This document shows, piece by piece, positions 33,327-40,725 of a stretch of DNA of 40,725 nucleotides. The DNA comes from JBBDIM01 sp040880405. Its GTDB lineage: Bacteria > Planctomycetota > Planctomycetia > Pirellulales > Pirellulaceae. The position numbers and the translations under genes were made by a program. The notes under the pieces are model-generated. The model searched no databases, had not been told where the DNA came from, and worked only from the letters and a program-made list of their open reading frames with translations. The stretch covers positions 1 to 40,725 of the forward strand of contig JBBDIM010000053.1 of the NCBI GenBank assembly GCA_040880405.1, in the 5' to 3' direction. Positions within the stretch are counted from its first letter, which is position 1. Every line of letters starts with the position of its first letter.

Positions 33327-33626
33327 GGGTGCCATGCCCACGCCCTCCAACGTGGGCATGCTTTGGCGGGCGCGTTTTCCACCGGCAACTCGATCAACAA
33401 CGACCGAAACGGCCGACCGCGAACCCACAGCCAAAATGTCGTCTCGGTAGCTCAAACTTACCTGCAAAATAAAAGCGGTAGGGCGCGAGCCCTCCGATCT
33501 TTGGCGTGTAAATCCCCAATGGCAACGTCGCCTTGTGGAACCCGAGCCGGCATCCGCACTTCTCGAAGAAGGCAGGATCCTCTCGCACGTCTCATGCCCA
33601 CGTTGGAGGGCGTGGGCATGGCACCC
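33327..33626. repeat. TIR element copy A (300 bp)
   Basis: Bounded by perfect 34-bp inverted ends at 33327-33360 and 33593-33626, starting GGGTGCC and ending GGCACCC. Each end is itself a hairpin (CATGCCCACG/CGTGGGCATG). The interior, read in reverse complement, aligns with copy B at both sides: GCGGTCGGCCG, ATCGAGTTGCCGGT and the CATGAGA region. It has no transposase; small frames inside are not gene-like. No target duplication was evident. It sits between the convergent DUF2071 and fusA genes. Confidence 0.85.
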
Positions 33627-33641
33627 AGCGAGGACACAAAA

Positions 33642-33675
33642 AAACGCCCCCAACCGACAACGGTTGGGGGCGTTT
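33642..33675. terminator. Strong bidirectional terminator after fusA
   Basis: A 15-bp perfect stem (33642-33656 with 33661-33675), an ACAA loop, an A-run on one side and TTT on the other. On the minus strand it lies 38 bases past the fusA stop and ends in a T-run (33636-33644), so it ends fusA transcription. Confidence 0.9.
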
Positions 33676-33713
33676 GAATTTAATCTTTGCCAGCTTGGCG
33701 TCACGAGCAGCGA

Positions 33714-35804
33714 TTAGGTCGCGGCTAGTTCCTTGCGCCGCTCGGCGATGACTTCTTCCTGAACATGGCTCGGGGTTGGCTTGTAGCTACCCAGTTCCAT
33801 GCTGAAGGTACCCTGTCCTTGGGTCATGCTTCGCAGGTCGGTCGAGTAACCGAACATCGCGGCGAGCGGAATCTCGGCGATAATCACCGAGATGTCGCCG
33901 TTCACGTCGGTCGACACGATCAGCCCACGCCGGGAAATGATATCGCCGGTTACCGGACCCTGGAAATTCTCCGGAACCTCCACTTCCACCATCATGACCG
34001 GCTCCAACAGAGTCGGTTTCATTTTGTTGAAGTTTTCGCGGAAGCAACCTTGGGCACAAATCCGGAACGCCATTTCGGACGAGTCCACATCGTGGTACGA
34101 ACCGTCGTTCAGTTCCACTCGCAGGCCCACCACCGGGTACTCGGCCAACGGCCCCTTGCCCAAAATGTCCTCGAAACCCTTCTGGACCGCCGGGATGTAT
34201 TCCTTGGGAATGCGACCCTGGCTGATCTTGTCGATGAACTCGAATTCCGGGGCATCTTCGCTGTCTTGCGGCAGCGGTTCCATGTAGCCCACGATATGAG
34301 CGAACTGACCGGAACCACCCGTCTGCTTTTTATGCTTGTAGTTGAATTCCACCTTTTGAGTCGGAGATTCACGATACGAAACCTTCGGCGGGCCGGTGAC
34401 GACCTCCACCTTGTACTCGCGGCGAATCCGCTCGACGTACACTTCCAGGTGCAGCTCACCCATCCCGGCGATGATCGTCTCGTTGGTCTCCGGGTCGGTG
34501 AACACGTGGAACGTCGGGTCTTCCTTGCGGAACCGGATTAGGGCCTTGCTCAACTTGTCGCTGTCATCACGGCTTTTCGGAGCGACCGAAATCTTGATCA
34601 CCGGGATCGGCACGAAAATGCTTTCCAGCGAACAGTAGTTCCGCTCGTGGGCGTAGGTATCACCTGACGCACAATCGATGCCCATCACGGCGACAATGTC
34701 CCCCGCGCCGGCCGAATCGATTTCCGCTCGCTTGTCGGAGTGCATCCGCACGATCCGCGAGAACCGCTCGGTCTTGCCGGTCCGCTGGTTGACGTAGCTG
34801 CCACCTTTTTGGATCGTCCCTTGGTAAATCCGCAGGAAGGTCAACTGACCGTACGGATCTTCCACAATCTTGAAGGCCATGCCGACGAACGGACCCTTCG
34901 GATCGCACGCCAGCGGAACCTTCTTCTCGCTGTCGGTGATGTCGGTGGCCCGGTATTGAACCTCCAGCGGCGAGGGCAGGTAATGCACAATGGCATCCAG
35001 CAAGGCCTGCACGCCCTTGTTCTTGACCGCGGTACCCATGAATACCGGGGTAATGTGCAAGTTGACGACCGCATCGTGGGTGACCTTATAGATCAATTCC
35101 AACGGCACTTCCTCTTCCGCCAACAGCAGTTCCATCAGCTCGTCGCTGTACAGCGAAAGCGATTCCAGCAGGTGGGCGCGGGCTTCCTCCGCCTCTTCCT
35201 TCAAGTTGGCGGGAATGTCTTCCCGGCGGATGATCTCGCCATGCTCGCCGTCGTTGTAAATCGCCTTCATCTCGACCAGGTCGACCACGCCTTCGAATTT
35301 TTCCTCGGCACCGATCGGCAACTGGTAAGGGATCGCGTCGACACCTAGCTTGGCCCGCATCTGTTCGGTCACTTTGGCCGGATTCGCGCCGGTACGATCC
35401 ATCTTGTTGATGAAAGCGAGTCGCGGAACTCTGTACCGCTTCATCTGACGATCCACAGTGAGCGACTGGGCCTGCACACCACCGACGGAGCAGAGCACGA
35501 GGATCGCGCCATCGAGCACGCGGAGACTACGCTCCACCTCGACGGTAAAGTCGACGTGGCCCGGGGTGTCGATCAAGTTGATGGGGTGGCCATCCCACTC
35601 CACACTGGTCGCGGCGCTGGTGATCGTGATCCCGCGTTCCCGTTCCAGTTCCATGTGGTCCATCGTGGCTCCGTCGCCACCGCCGCGGACTTCCTCGATC
35701 TTGTGGATACGTCCACTGTAGAACAGGATGCGCTCGCTGAGGGTGGTTTTCCCCGAGTCGATGTGGGCCGAGATACCGATATTGCGAAGTTTGCGAAGGT
35801 TCAT
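33714..35804 (-). CDS. fusA: Elongation factor G (mitochondrial EFG1-like type)
   Basis: A protein of 696 residues, the normal EF-G length, from the ATG at 35804 (MNLRKLRNIGISAHIDSGKT). G-motifs: AHIDSGKT (13-20), RGITI (57-61), DTPGH (79-83), NKMD (133-136). Domains II-V follow, with KVSYRESPTQKVEFNYKHKK in domain IV and GDIISRRG and FGYSTDLRSMTQGQGTFSME in domain V. It drives GTP-dependent translocation on the ribosome. The G1 serine (AHIDSGKT, not AHIDAGKT) and the IEEVRGGGDGATMDHMELE stretch resemble spdEFG1 and mitochondrial EFG1. It is alone, not in a str operon with rpsL and rpsG. No good ribosome site was seen before the ATG. Confidence 0.95.
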   Translation of the reverse strand: MNLRKLRNIGISAHIDSGKTTLSERILFYSGRIHKIEEVRGGGDGATMDHMELERERGITITSAATSVEWDGHPINLIDTPGHVDFTVEVERSLRVLDGAILVLCSVGGVQAQSLTVDRQMKRYRVPRLAFINKMDRTGANPAKVTEQMRAKLGVDAIPYQLPIGAEEKFEGVVDLVEMKAIYNDGEHGEIIRREDIPANLKEEAEEARAHLLESLSLYSDELMELLLAEEEVPLELIYKVTHDAVVNLHITPVFMGTAVKNKGVQALLDAIVHYLPSPLEVQYRATDITDSEKKVPLACDPKGPFVGMAFKIVEDPYGQLTFLRIYQGTIQKGGSYVNQRTGKTERFSRIVRMHSDKRAEIDSAGAGDIVAVMGIDCASGDTYAHERNYCSLESIFVPIPVIKISVAPKSRDDSDKLSKALIRFRKEDPTFHVFTDPETNETIIAGMGELHLEVYVERIRREYKVEVVTGPPKVSYRESPTQKVEFNYKHKKQTGGSGQFAHIVGYMEPLPQDSEDAPEFEFIDKISQGRIPKEYIPAVQKGFEDILGKGPLAEYPVVGLRVELNDGSYHDVDSSEMAFRICAQGCFRENFNKMKPTLLEPVMMVEVEVPENFQGPVTGDIISRRGLIVSTDVNGDISVIIAEIPLAAMFGYSTDLRSMTQGQGTFSMELGSYKPTPSHVQEEVIAERRKELAAT

Positions 35805-36324
35805 AACGTTACAAAAGTAAAAAAGGTGTCGGTCGTAAACGGGAATGGAACGTGCTTCTTGGAATCTGCGATTCCGTCTCCCTGGCCGGATGTTTTCGAC
35901 CGATTTCGGGCGGATTGCCCGGGAGACCTGCTTTTTTTCTAGGTTGAGACCTCGATCGACCCAATTTCCTAAGATAGGTGGCGGTCGAAGTGAGGGGAGC
36001 TTCCCGGAGCACCGTAAGGTGTTCGGGCGGGGTCGCCTCAATTCAAATCTTCCCTGGGAGGAGATTTGCGGCGGCGTCTCTCGGATGGACCTGGCATCTT
36101 ACTTCTTTCAGGAAGAATCGCCAGATCACTTTCCTATCGAGCGCCATGGAGAGAGGACCAGCGGCAGCCGACTACAACAAGCAAAAAATTCCCGGTCCAA
36201 CAACGATCGGGCGCTGTTGGGCGCGGTCGACAGAGCGAGTTGATGCTTTGGTAGTCACAGGAATTGCCAGCCGTAAACTGTTTTGGTGGTAGATGTTATG
36301 CCGTGTGTGGGATGCGACCCTAAA

Positions 36325-36387
36325 GCTACCCTAGGCAAGTAAACTGCCCACAATCAAAGGGTAGCCGGTGGCAAGGGGAAATTCCCC
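36325..36387. other. Nested hairpins in the fusA-floA intergenic region
   Basis: GCTACCCT (36325-36332) pairs with AGGGTAGC (36358-36365), enclosing GGCA/TGCC (36334-36348); GGGGAAATTCCCC follows at about 36374-36386. The surrounding region 35805-36508 holds no convincing gene; the frames present have no protein-like sequence. CACC-gtaa-GGTG near 36009-36020 is another small stem. A small RNA is possible but no family was recognised. Confidence 0.3.
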
Positions 36388-36508
36388 GCCCAAACGACAA
36401 CTTCCCACACTATATACGGTGATCGACACCTGGGGAAGGGAGTTTTCACGAATATTTTATGTTGAAACGCGTTTTTCGCTTGCTCCGCGTGGCTAACGCG
36501 TGATAGCT

Positions 36509-36752
36509 GGGTGCCATGCCCACGCCCTCCAACGTGGGCATGAGAAGTGAGAGATGACAAAGCCTCTTCGGGGAAGCCCGGACGCCGGTTCAGGTTTCAC
36601 TAGCGACCTAAATCGTAAGTGAAAGCTCTACCAAGACAGTCCATTGGCCATGGATCAGCGGTCGGCCGCTTCGCTGGGTTGTACATCGAGTTGCCGGTAG
36701 AGAACCCGCGCGCCAAAACATGCCCACGTTGGAGGGCGTGGGCATGGCACCC
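36509..36752. repeat. TIR element copy B (244 bp)
   Basis: Ends at 36509-36542 and 36719-36752 are perfect 34-bp inverted repeats identical to those of copy A. The interior aligns with copy A in opposite orientation, with a central length difference. It lies 35 bases past the floA stop on the minus strand, so its hairpin may also end floA transcripts. No transposase is present. Confidence 0.85.
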
Positions 36753-36787
36753 GGCACACTCGCCGAATCGCACCCGTCCGGTTAGAT

Positions 36788-37801
36788 CTAGTCCGGAGCC
36801 TTCCCGTTGGTGCCGCCAGATCCCTGAATCGTCCCTTCCTTGAAGGCCCCGGCGATCGCTTTGGGGACTTCGGCTTCGGCCAGAACCAGTTTGGCCCGGT
36901 TCATGGCCACCTTGGAGCGGTTTTCCTGTTCGGTGGCGACCGCCTCGGTTCGCCGCTGCTCCGCTTTGGCCCTCGCCACGCGCGTATCCGCCTCGGCCTG
37001 ATCGTTTTGGAGCCGCGCCCCGACGTTCTCGCCGACGTCGATATCGGCGATGTCGATCGAGACAATCTCATAAGCCGTTTGGGCATCCAAACCGCGAGCC
37101 AGCACCGCCCGCGTGATCACATCCGGGCTTTCCAGCACGTGGGCATGGTGAGTCGCGGAACCGATGGCCGAAATGATGCTTTCACCCACGCGGGCAATGA
37201 CCGTTTCCTCGGTTGCACCACCGATTAACTGCTCCAGCGAGGTCCGCACGGTAACCTTGGCCCGAACTTTGAGTTCGATCCCGTTCTTGGCGATCGCCGA
37301 AAGGGTCGATTTGCCGCTGCGGCGCGGATCGGGGCAATCGATCACCTTGGGATGGACGCTGGTCCGGACGGCGTCGACCACATCACGTCCGGCGAGGTCG
37401 ATGGCGGAGGCTCGGTCGAAATCCAAGTCGATCCCGGCCCGCTGGGCCGCGATGATCGCATGGGTGACCGCCATCACATTGCCACCGGCCAGAAAATGGG
37501 CTTCGAGCCGCTGCGTACTGATCCCGCTGCGACGATCGATACTGAGTCCGGACTGGACGGCCATGATCTTCGCCTTGACGATCAACCGGCTATTCACCTG
37601 ACGGAAACTCATCCCGATCAGGCTAAATAGCGAGATATCGGCCCCCGACATGTAGGCCTGAAACCACTGCTGGCCATAGTTGAACAGGACCATCAGCAGC
37701 GCCAGCCCGATCACGCCGATGATAAAGATACCACCGAGCCAAAAGATCCACGCGGCGTCGTTTCCTAAGTTTTGAGCGAGCAGCCAAACCGAGCTGTGCA
37801 T
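36788..37801 (-). CDS. floA: Flotillin-like membrane protein FloA
   Basis: A protein of 337 residues, close to the usual 331. The ATG at 37801 gives MHSSVWLLAQNLGNDAAWIF, then a membrane hairpin (IFWLGGIFIIGVIGLALLMV, about 20-40). The PHB/SPFH-like core follows: GADISLFSLIGMSFRQVNSR, IVKAKIMAVQSGLSIDRRSG, VIDCPDPRRSGKSTLSAIAK and VRAKVTVRTSLEQLIGGA. The C-terminal coiled coil is Ala/Glu-rich (NDQAEADTRVARAKAEQRRT). FloA forms foci in functional membrane microdomains and helps control membrane fluidity and protein assembly. Its usual NfeD partner is not adjacent here. A minus-strand TATGAT at 37862-37867 is a possible -10. Confidence 0.92.
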   Translation of the reverse strand: MHSSVWLLAQNLGNDAAWIFWLGGIFIIGVIGLALLMVLFNYGQQWFQAYMSGADISLFSLIGMSFRQVNSRLIVKAKIMAVQSGLSIDRRSGISTQRLEAHFLAGGNVMAVTHAIIAAQRAGIDLDFDRASAIDLAGRDVVDAVRTSVHPKVIDCPDPRRSGKSTLSAIAKNGIELKVRAKVTVRTSLEQLIGGATEETVIARVGESIISAIGSATHHAHVLESPDVITRAVLARGLDAQTAYEIVSIDIADIDVGENVGARLQNDQAEADTRVARAKAEQRRTEAVATEQENRSKVAMNRAKLVLAEAEVPKAIAGAFKEGTIQGSGGTNGKAPD

Positions 37802-38050
37802 GGAAGAGATGCCTATTCCGAGGTGTTTTTCAGGGGGCCAACATTCCCAGCTTTCGACGCAATCATAGCGAACCGGGGGGGAGAACTCCAGCATTGGCCC
37901 CCGAAACTTTCTTTCCCGGGGGCGGAGTCGCGAGAATCGGGCGAAATCTCAGTTTGCAAACCGGTGTTGTCAATCGAACAACCTGTCGCTGATCACGCTC
38001 CATCCGCTCCCTCAAGTTCGCCGCGTGGGAAATACCGGGAAGTCCTTCGT

Positions 38051-38125
38051 CCTTGGCGTCTTTGCGGCTTTGCGAGAGACCCAAGAACCAGGAATATCTC
38101 TCGCAAAGGCGCTAAGGCGCAAAGG
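38051..38125. repeat. Imperfect inverted repeat, 29-nt arms
   Basis: Arms 38051-38079 and 38097-38125 match as reverse complements at 25 of 29 positions with a 17-base loop. The arms are made of CTTTGCG-type units (CTTTGCGAGAGA and TCTCTCGCAAAG, perfect at the inner end). Motifs of this GCGCAAAGG kind are dispersed in many planctomycete genomes. It lies in the 478-bp space 37802-38279 between the divergent floA and a membrane protein gene. Confidence 0.65.
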
Positions 38126-38279
38126 GGGACAATATTCCTACCCATTTTTCGCATGGCACGCCGCTTGCGTTTCCCTGCTTGTCAATCAACGGGCCCTGCG
38201 GGAAGCGGGTGCCGGGGTTTGGCCGGGAAGCCATCAAACGCGCCAGGTGGCGGCAAGCAGGGTTGGGGGTATCAACGGG

Positions 38280-38792
38280 ATGCGAACGTTCATCATATTG
38301 CTCGGCTTTACAACTCTGGGGCTTGCCACCGCAACGCTGCAAGCGGGCGAGCATTCCACCGGTGAGCTGGGATCTATGTTCGACCCCCGCCAAATCGTCG
38401 CAGTCGCTTCCTTGGAGGCGGAGCAGTTTGGCCGTCAACTGACGGATCTCCGCCGAATCTTGGCGACCACCCCGATAAGCCAGTGGTCTGAGAGCTTGTG
38501 GGCCGCCAGCGGTGCGATCCTGCGCTCGGAGCAGGGGCCCCTGGGGCAGGGGCTTCGGTATGCGGTCGTGCTCATGGTTGCTTACCTACTGGTCCAGGGA
38601 GGCACGATCGCCCTGGTTAAGTTGGCGAGACTCGGATTTATCGCCAATCTGCTCATGGCGGTGGGCTTCGCCCTGTTCCTCACCGCAATGCTCCCCTCGA
38701 TTGGGCTGGTGACCCTCGCCATCGGCACGCTGCTGAAGTTCGGCCAACTACTGGACTACTTCACTCCATCGCGAGTCGCTCATTTTCCCTAA
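38280..38792 (+). CDS. Small exported or membrane protein, function unknown
   Basis: A protein of 170 residues from the ATG at 38280, with GGGGGT about ten bases upstream; the longer open frame before it lies over a repeat and is not protein-like. The N-terminus MRTFIILLGFTTLGLATATL followed by QAGEH is a signal peptide. Three further hydrophobic segments are near residues 98-115 (LRYAVVLMVAYLLVQGG), 122-140 (GFIANLLMAVGFALFLTAML) and 143-160. The first half after the signal is soluble and mostly helical. I do not recognise the family. It has no operon partner in view. Confidence 0.6.
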   Translation: MRTFIILLGFTTLGLATATLQAGEHSTGELGSMFDPRQIVAVASLEAEQFGRQLTDLRRILATTPISQWSESLWAASGAILRSEQGPLGQGLRYAVVLMVAYLLVQGGTIALVKLARLGFIANLLMAVGFALFLTAMLPSIGLVTLAIGTLLKFGQLLDYFTPSRVAHFP

Positions 38793-39240
38793 TAGGAATA
38801 TCAGGCACGCCGCAGGTGACTTTCTCAGGCGTTGCTCTGGAGTGCTGCGATAGGTGAATCTTCGACGCCTCGGGACGATTTTTCGCCACCCGAGCCCATT
38901 TCCGGGGTTTCAACCCATTGGGCGGGAGATATCACGGCAAGGCCCACCCCAACAGCGGGGCTTCCTCGCTCGCGGGAGCCCGTGAAAACCTTTACTTGGC
39001 TGGGCCGTTTTGCTAGTCTTTCTAATGATGATCTCCCCGATGTCGAAATCTGGCCTAGGCGGTTCCCTGTTGGATTGCCAGCAGTGTGCCGCGAAAACCT
39101 CCATGGGCCAGCCCACCTGACGTTGCCTTGAAAACTTAAATCACCGACCCGGATTTGTCTCCGCTCGGTCGGTGCCTACGTGGAGCCGCGAACGTTTGCG
39201 GTTCCCGTGTACCTCCCACCGACTTGGATACTCGCTTGCC
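38793..39240 (+). promoter_or_regulatory. Leader region of the planctomycete cytochrome gene
   Basis: A 448-bp space with no gene. Stems are CCGAC/GTCGG near 39143-39171 and GGAGCCGC/GCGGTTCC near 39182-39205, which lies about 35 bases before the ATG. A weak promoter-like match TTTACT-17-TAGTCT is near 38990-39019. Nothing else was recognised. Confidence 0.3.
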
Positions 39241-40725
39241 ATGCGCGGACGCGAACTCATGAAATTCGAACTCTCTCTGCCGGTCCTTTTGTTGGCCTTG
39301 GTGCCGCAATGGGTTTCGGCGGATGAGCCAACTCAGCCCAGCCCCAACCCCAATTTCTCCGACGTGAAATTGGTGCTGGAGAACTATTGCTACGGCTGTC
39401 ACGGCTATGGCGAGACAGAAGGAGATGTATCGCTGGAGTCCTTTGCTGAAAGCGATGATCCGACCCTCGATCATCAAGGGTGGTTGGCCGTTTGGCGGAA
39501 CCTCAGGGCTCAGACCATGCCCCCGGCCGACCAAGACCAACCCACCAAGGAAGAGGCCGCGCTGGTTGGTGCCTGGATTGAACGATCGGTCTTCAAGCTC
39601 GACCCGGAAAAACCGGATCCTGGCCGCGTCACCATCCGCCGGATGAATCGCGCGGAATACACCAACACCATCTCCGACCTTTTCGGCTACAACTTCAAGG
39701 CGACTGAGAACTTCCCCGCGGACGACACCGGGTACGGCTTCGATACGATTGGCGACGTGCTGACGATCTCGCCGCTGTTGATGGAGAAGTACTTTGACGC
39801 CGCGAGCGAGATTGTCGAAGCGATCGTCGATACCTCGGGGCCCGATAATCCCAGCTTCACCGTCTGGGCCAACAGCTTCAGTAACGAAGCCAAGCCGGAC
39901 GCCTCGGTCGAGTCGATGCCGCTCAATCAAGAGGCCAAGTTCCTCGCCAAACGCTGGATCGAGCATCCGGGCGAGTACCACTTTAAAGTCGAGCTTCAGT
40001 TGGAGAACCTGGAACGGGGCTCGACGAGCACCGGCCATCTTGTGCTTAAATCGGAAGACCGTGAGCTGGGCAAAATGCCGCTCAACTGGGACCAACGGTT
40101 GGTCGGCGAGTTCGAAACGACTGCCGAACTGGAAAAGGGGCATTTTCATTTCCACCTGGTCATGCAACCGGGAGATCCCGCCGGTGAAGGGCAGGAAGTT
40201 CCCAAATTGCGAATCAAAAAGATCTCTGTGGAAGGTCCGCTCGACGGGACACAGGCCACGCGCCCGAAAGAATACACCAAGATCTTTTTCGATGGCCCGC
40301 CCCCCAAGGATGAGGAGGGGCAACGAAAATATGCCCTCAAGCTGATCGAACATTACGGCACGCTCGCTTATCGCCGACCGATCGACGATGGCACCCGAGA
40401 TCGCCTGGTCGAGATGATGATGCGCGTCAGCCAACGGGATGGACGAAGCTTCGAAGAAGGCTTTGCCATGGCCCTGACGGCGATCCTGTCCTCACCTCGG
40501 TTCATCTTTCGGGCGGAGATCCAGCCGGAACCGAACAACCCGGCGGCTGTGGTCCCGGTGGATGAATTCGCCTTAGCCTCCCGGCTATCGTACTTCCTGT
40601 GGTCCTCCACGCCGGACGCAGAGCTGATGAAGCTTGCCGGGGAAGGGAGGTTGCGCGAGCAGCTTGAAGCCCAGGTCGATCGGATGATCGCCGACGAGAA
40701 GTCGCAGCGATTCATCGGGCGATTC
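39241..40725 (+). CDS. Planctomycete c-type cytochrome, DUF1587/DUF1595/DUF1592 type (3' end missing)
   Basis: The frame runs open to the window end (495 codons seen). ATG at 39241 or 39259; the signal peptide LSLPVLLLALVPQWVSA fits either. One haem site, CYGCH, is at residues 50-54 in the N-terminal cytochrome domain (VLENYCYGCHGYGETEGDVS), followed by MPP in RAQTMPPADQDQP. Then come a DUF1587 region (RVTIRRMNRAEYTNTISDLF), a beta-rich insert, a DUF1595-like stretch (LAYRRPIDDGTRDRLVEMM) and the start of DUF1592 (SSPRFIFRAE, LASRLSYFLWSSTPDAELM). Such proteins are abundant in planctomycetes, exported and linked in genomes with polysaccharide or sulfatase loci; a redox role is presumed. DUF1588 and DUF1585 parts would lie beyond the edge. 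A DUF1552 gene often follows. Confidence 0.93.
   Translation, partial: MRGRELMKFELSLPVLLLALVPQWVSADEPTQPSPNPNFSDVKLVLENYCYGCHGYGETEGDVSLESFAESDDPTLDHQGWLAVWRNLRAQTMPPADQDQPTKEEAALVGAWIERSVFKLDPEKPDPGRVTIRRMNRAEYTNTISDLFGYNFKATENFPADDTGYGFDTIGDVLTISPLLMEKYFDAASEIVEAIVDTSGPDNPSFTVWANSFSNEAKPDASVESMPLNQEAKFLAKRWIEHPGEYHFKVELQLENLERGSTSTGHLVLKSEDRELGKMPLNWDQRLVGEFETTAELEKGHFHFHLVMQPGDPAGEGQEVPKLRIKKISVEGPLDGTQATRPKEYTKIFFDGPPPKDEEGQRKYALKLIEHYGTLAYRRPIDDGTRDRLVEMMMRVSQRDGRSFEEGFAMALTAILSSPRFIFRAEIQPEPNNPAAVVPVDEFALASRLSYFLWSSTPDAELMKLAGEGRLREQLEAQVDRMIADEKSQRFIGRF

Noticed and set aside
33363..33677. 104-codon frame ending in MPTLEGVGMAP-like sequence
   Set aside because: It lies inside repeat element A; the peptide is the translation of the repeat's inverted end.
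35845..36243. 132-codon plus-strand frame upstream of fusA
   Set aside because: No domain, no ribosome site and low-complexity composition.
39136..40434. 432-codon minus-strand frame at the right edge
   Set aside because: Antisense to the cytochrome with haem site and DUF1587/DUF1592 motifs.
1..40725. Defence island, CRISPR array, secondary-metabolite cluster or integrated phage
   Set aside because: No repeat-spacer array, Cas, restriction, integrase, synthase or phage structural genes were seen; the only defence-like item is the toxin-antitoxin pair.

Overview
This is a GC-rich chromosomal segment from a planctomycete, most likely Pirellulales-like (lineage inferred). The evidence is a set of typical planctomycete families. 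These include a c-type cytochrome with DUF1587/DUF1595/DUF1592-type motifs at the right edge, a BBP7-type outer-membrane beta-barrel, and a PPC-domain exported protein. There is also a one-TM protein whose N-terminus (about 100 residues) is characteristic of planctomycetes, an EF-G of the AHIDSGKT (mitochondrial EFG1-like) type, and a giant double-length UvrA. No rRNA, tRNA, CRISPR array or complete insertion sequence was seen. There is one 100-base run of N (4483-4582).

Layout. Positions 1-6149 hold three minus-strand exported proteins: a formylglycine-generating-enzyme fold protein without cysteines, a PPC-domain protein, and a TPR protein with a very long DPFG repeat tail interrupted by the N gap. 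Positions 6414-7313 hold a two-gene plus-strand unit (DUF2237, GNAT). Positions 7330-8510 hold a HigBA-like toxin-antitoxin operon abutting the fossil start of a VapB-like antitoxin. Positions 8509-9133 hold a frameshifted glycerophosphodiesterase remnant and a small membrane protein. Positions 9474-14666 hold an HDOD protein, a large palindromic repeat, a BBP7 barrel and the divergent planctomycete one-TM protein.

The core block is 15113-21214: hpf, ptsN-like EIIA, ptsH (HPr), ptsI (EI), rne/rng and rplU, all on the plus strand. It joins ribosome hibernation, a PTS phosphorelay with no sugar permease beside it, RNA decay and a ribosomal protein. The rne and rplU genes are preceded by long gene-free leaders rich in predicted hairpins. 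Next come a small four-helix membrane protein with an upstream mini-ORF that duplicates its own N-terminus, a di-heme cytochrome with a 12-bp 5'-UTR hairpin, and the 2339-residue tandem UvrA on the minus strand (23743-30762). The UvrA carries four ABC ATPase modules and an unrecognised C-terminal extension of about 390 residues. After it are a Tat-exported protein, a DUF2071 protein, fusA, floA, a small membrane protein and the truncated cytochrome.

Dispersed repeats are frequent. One family has 34-bp terminal inverted repeats and is present as two complete copies and one partial copy. There is also a 200-bp near-palindrome and several shorter inverted repeats. No complete new multi-gene system is evident. 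The most unusual items are the single-chain four-ATPase UvrA with its repeated C-terminal domain, the exported DPF-repeat protein, and the structured non-coding leaders.
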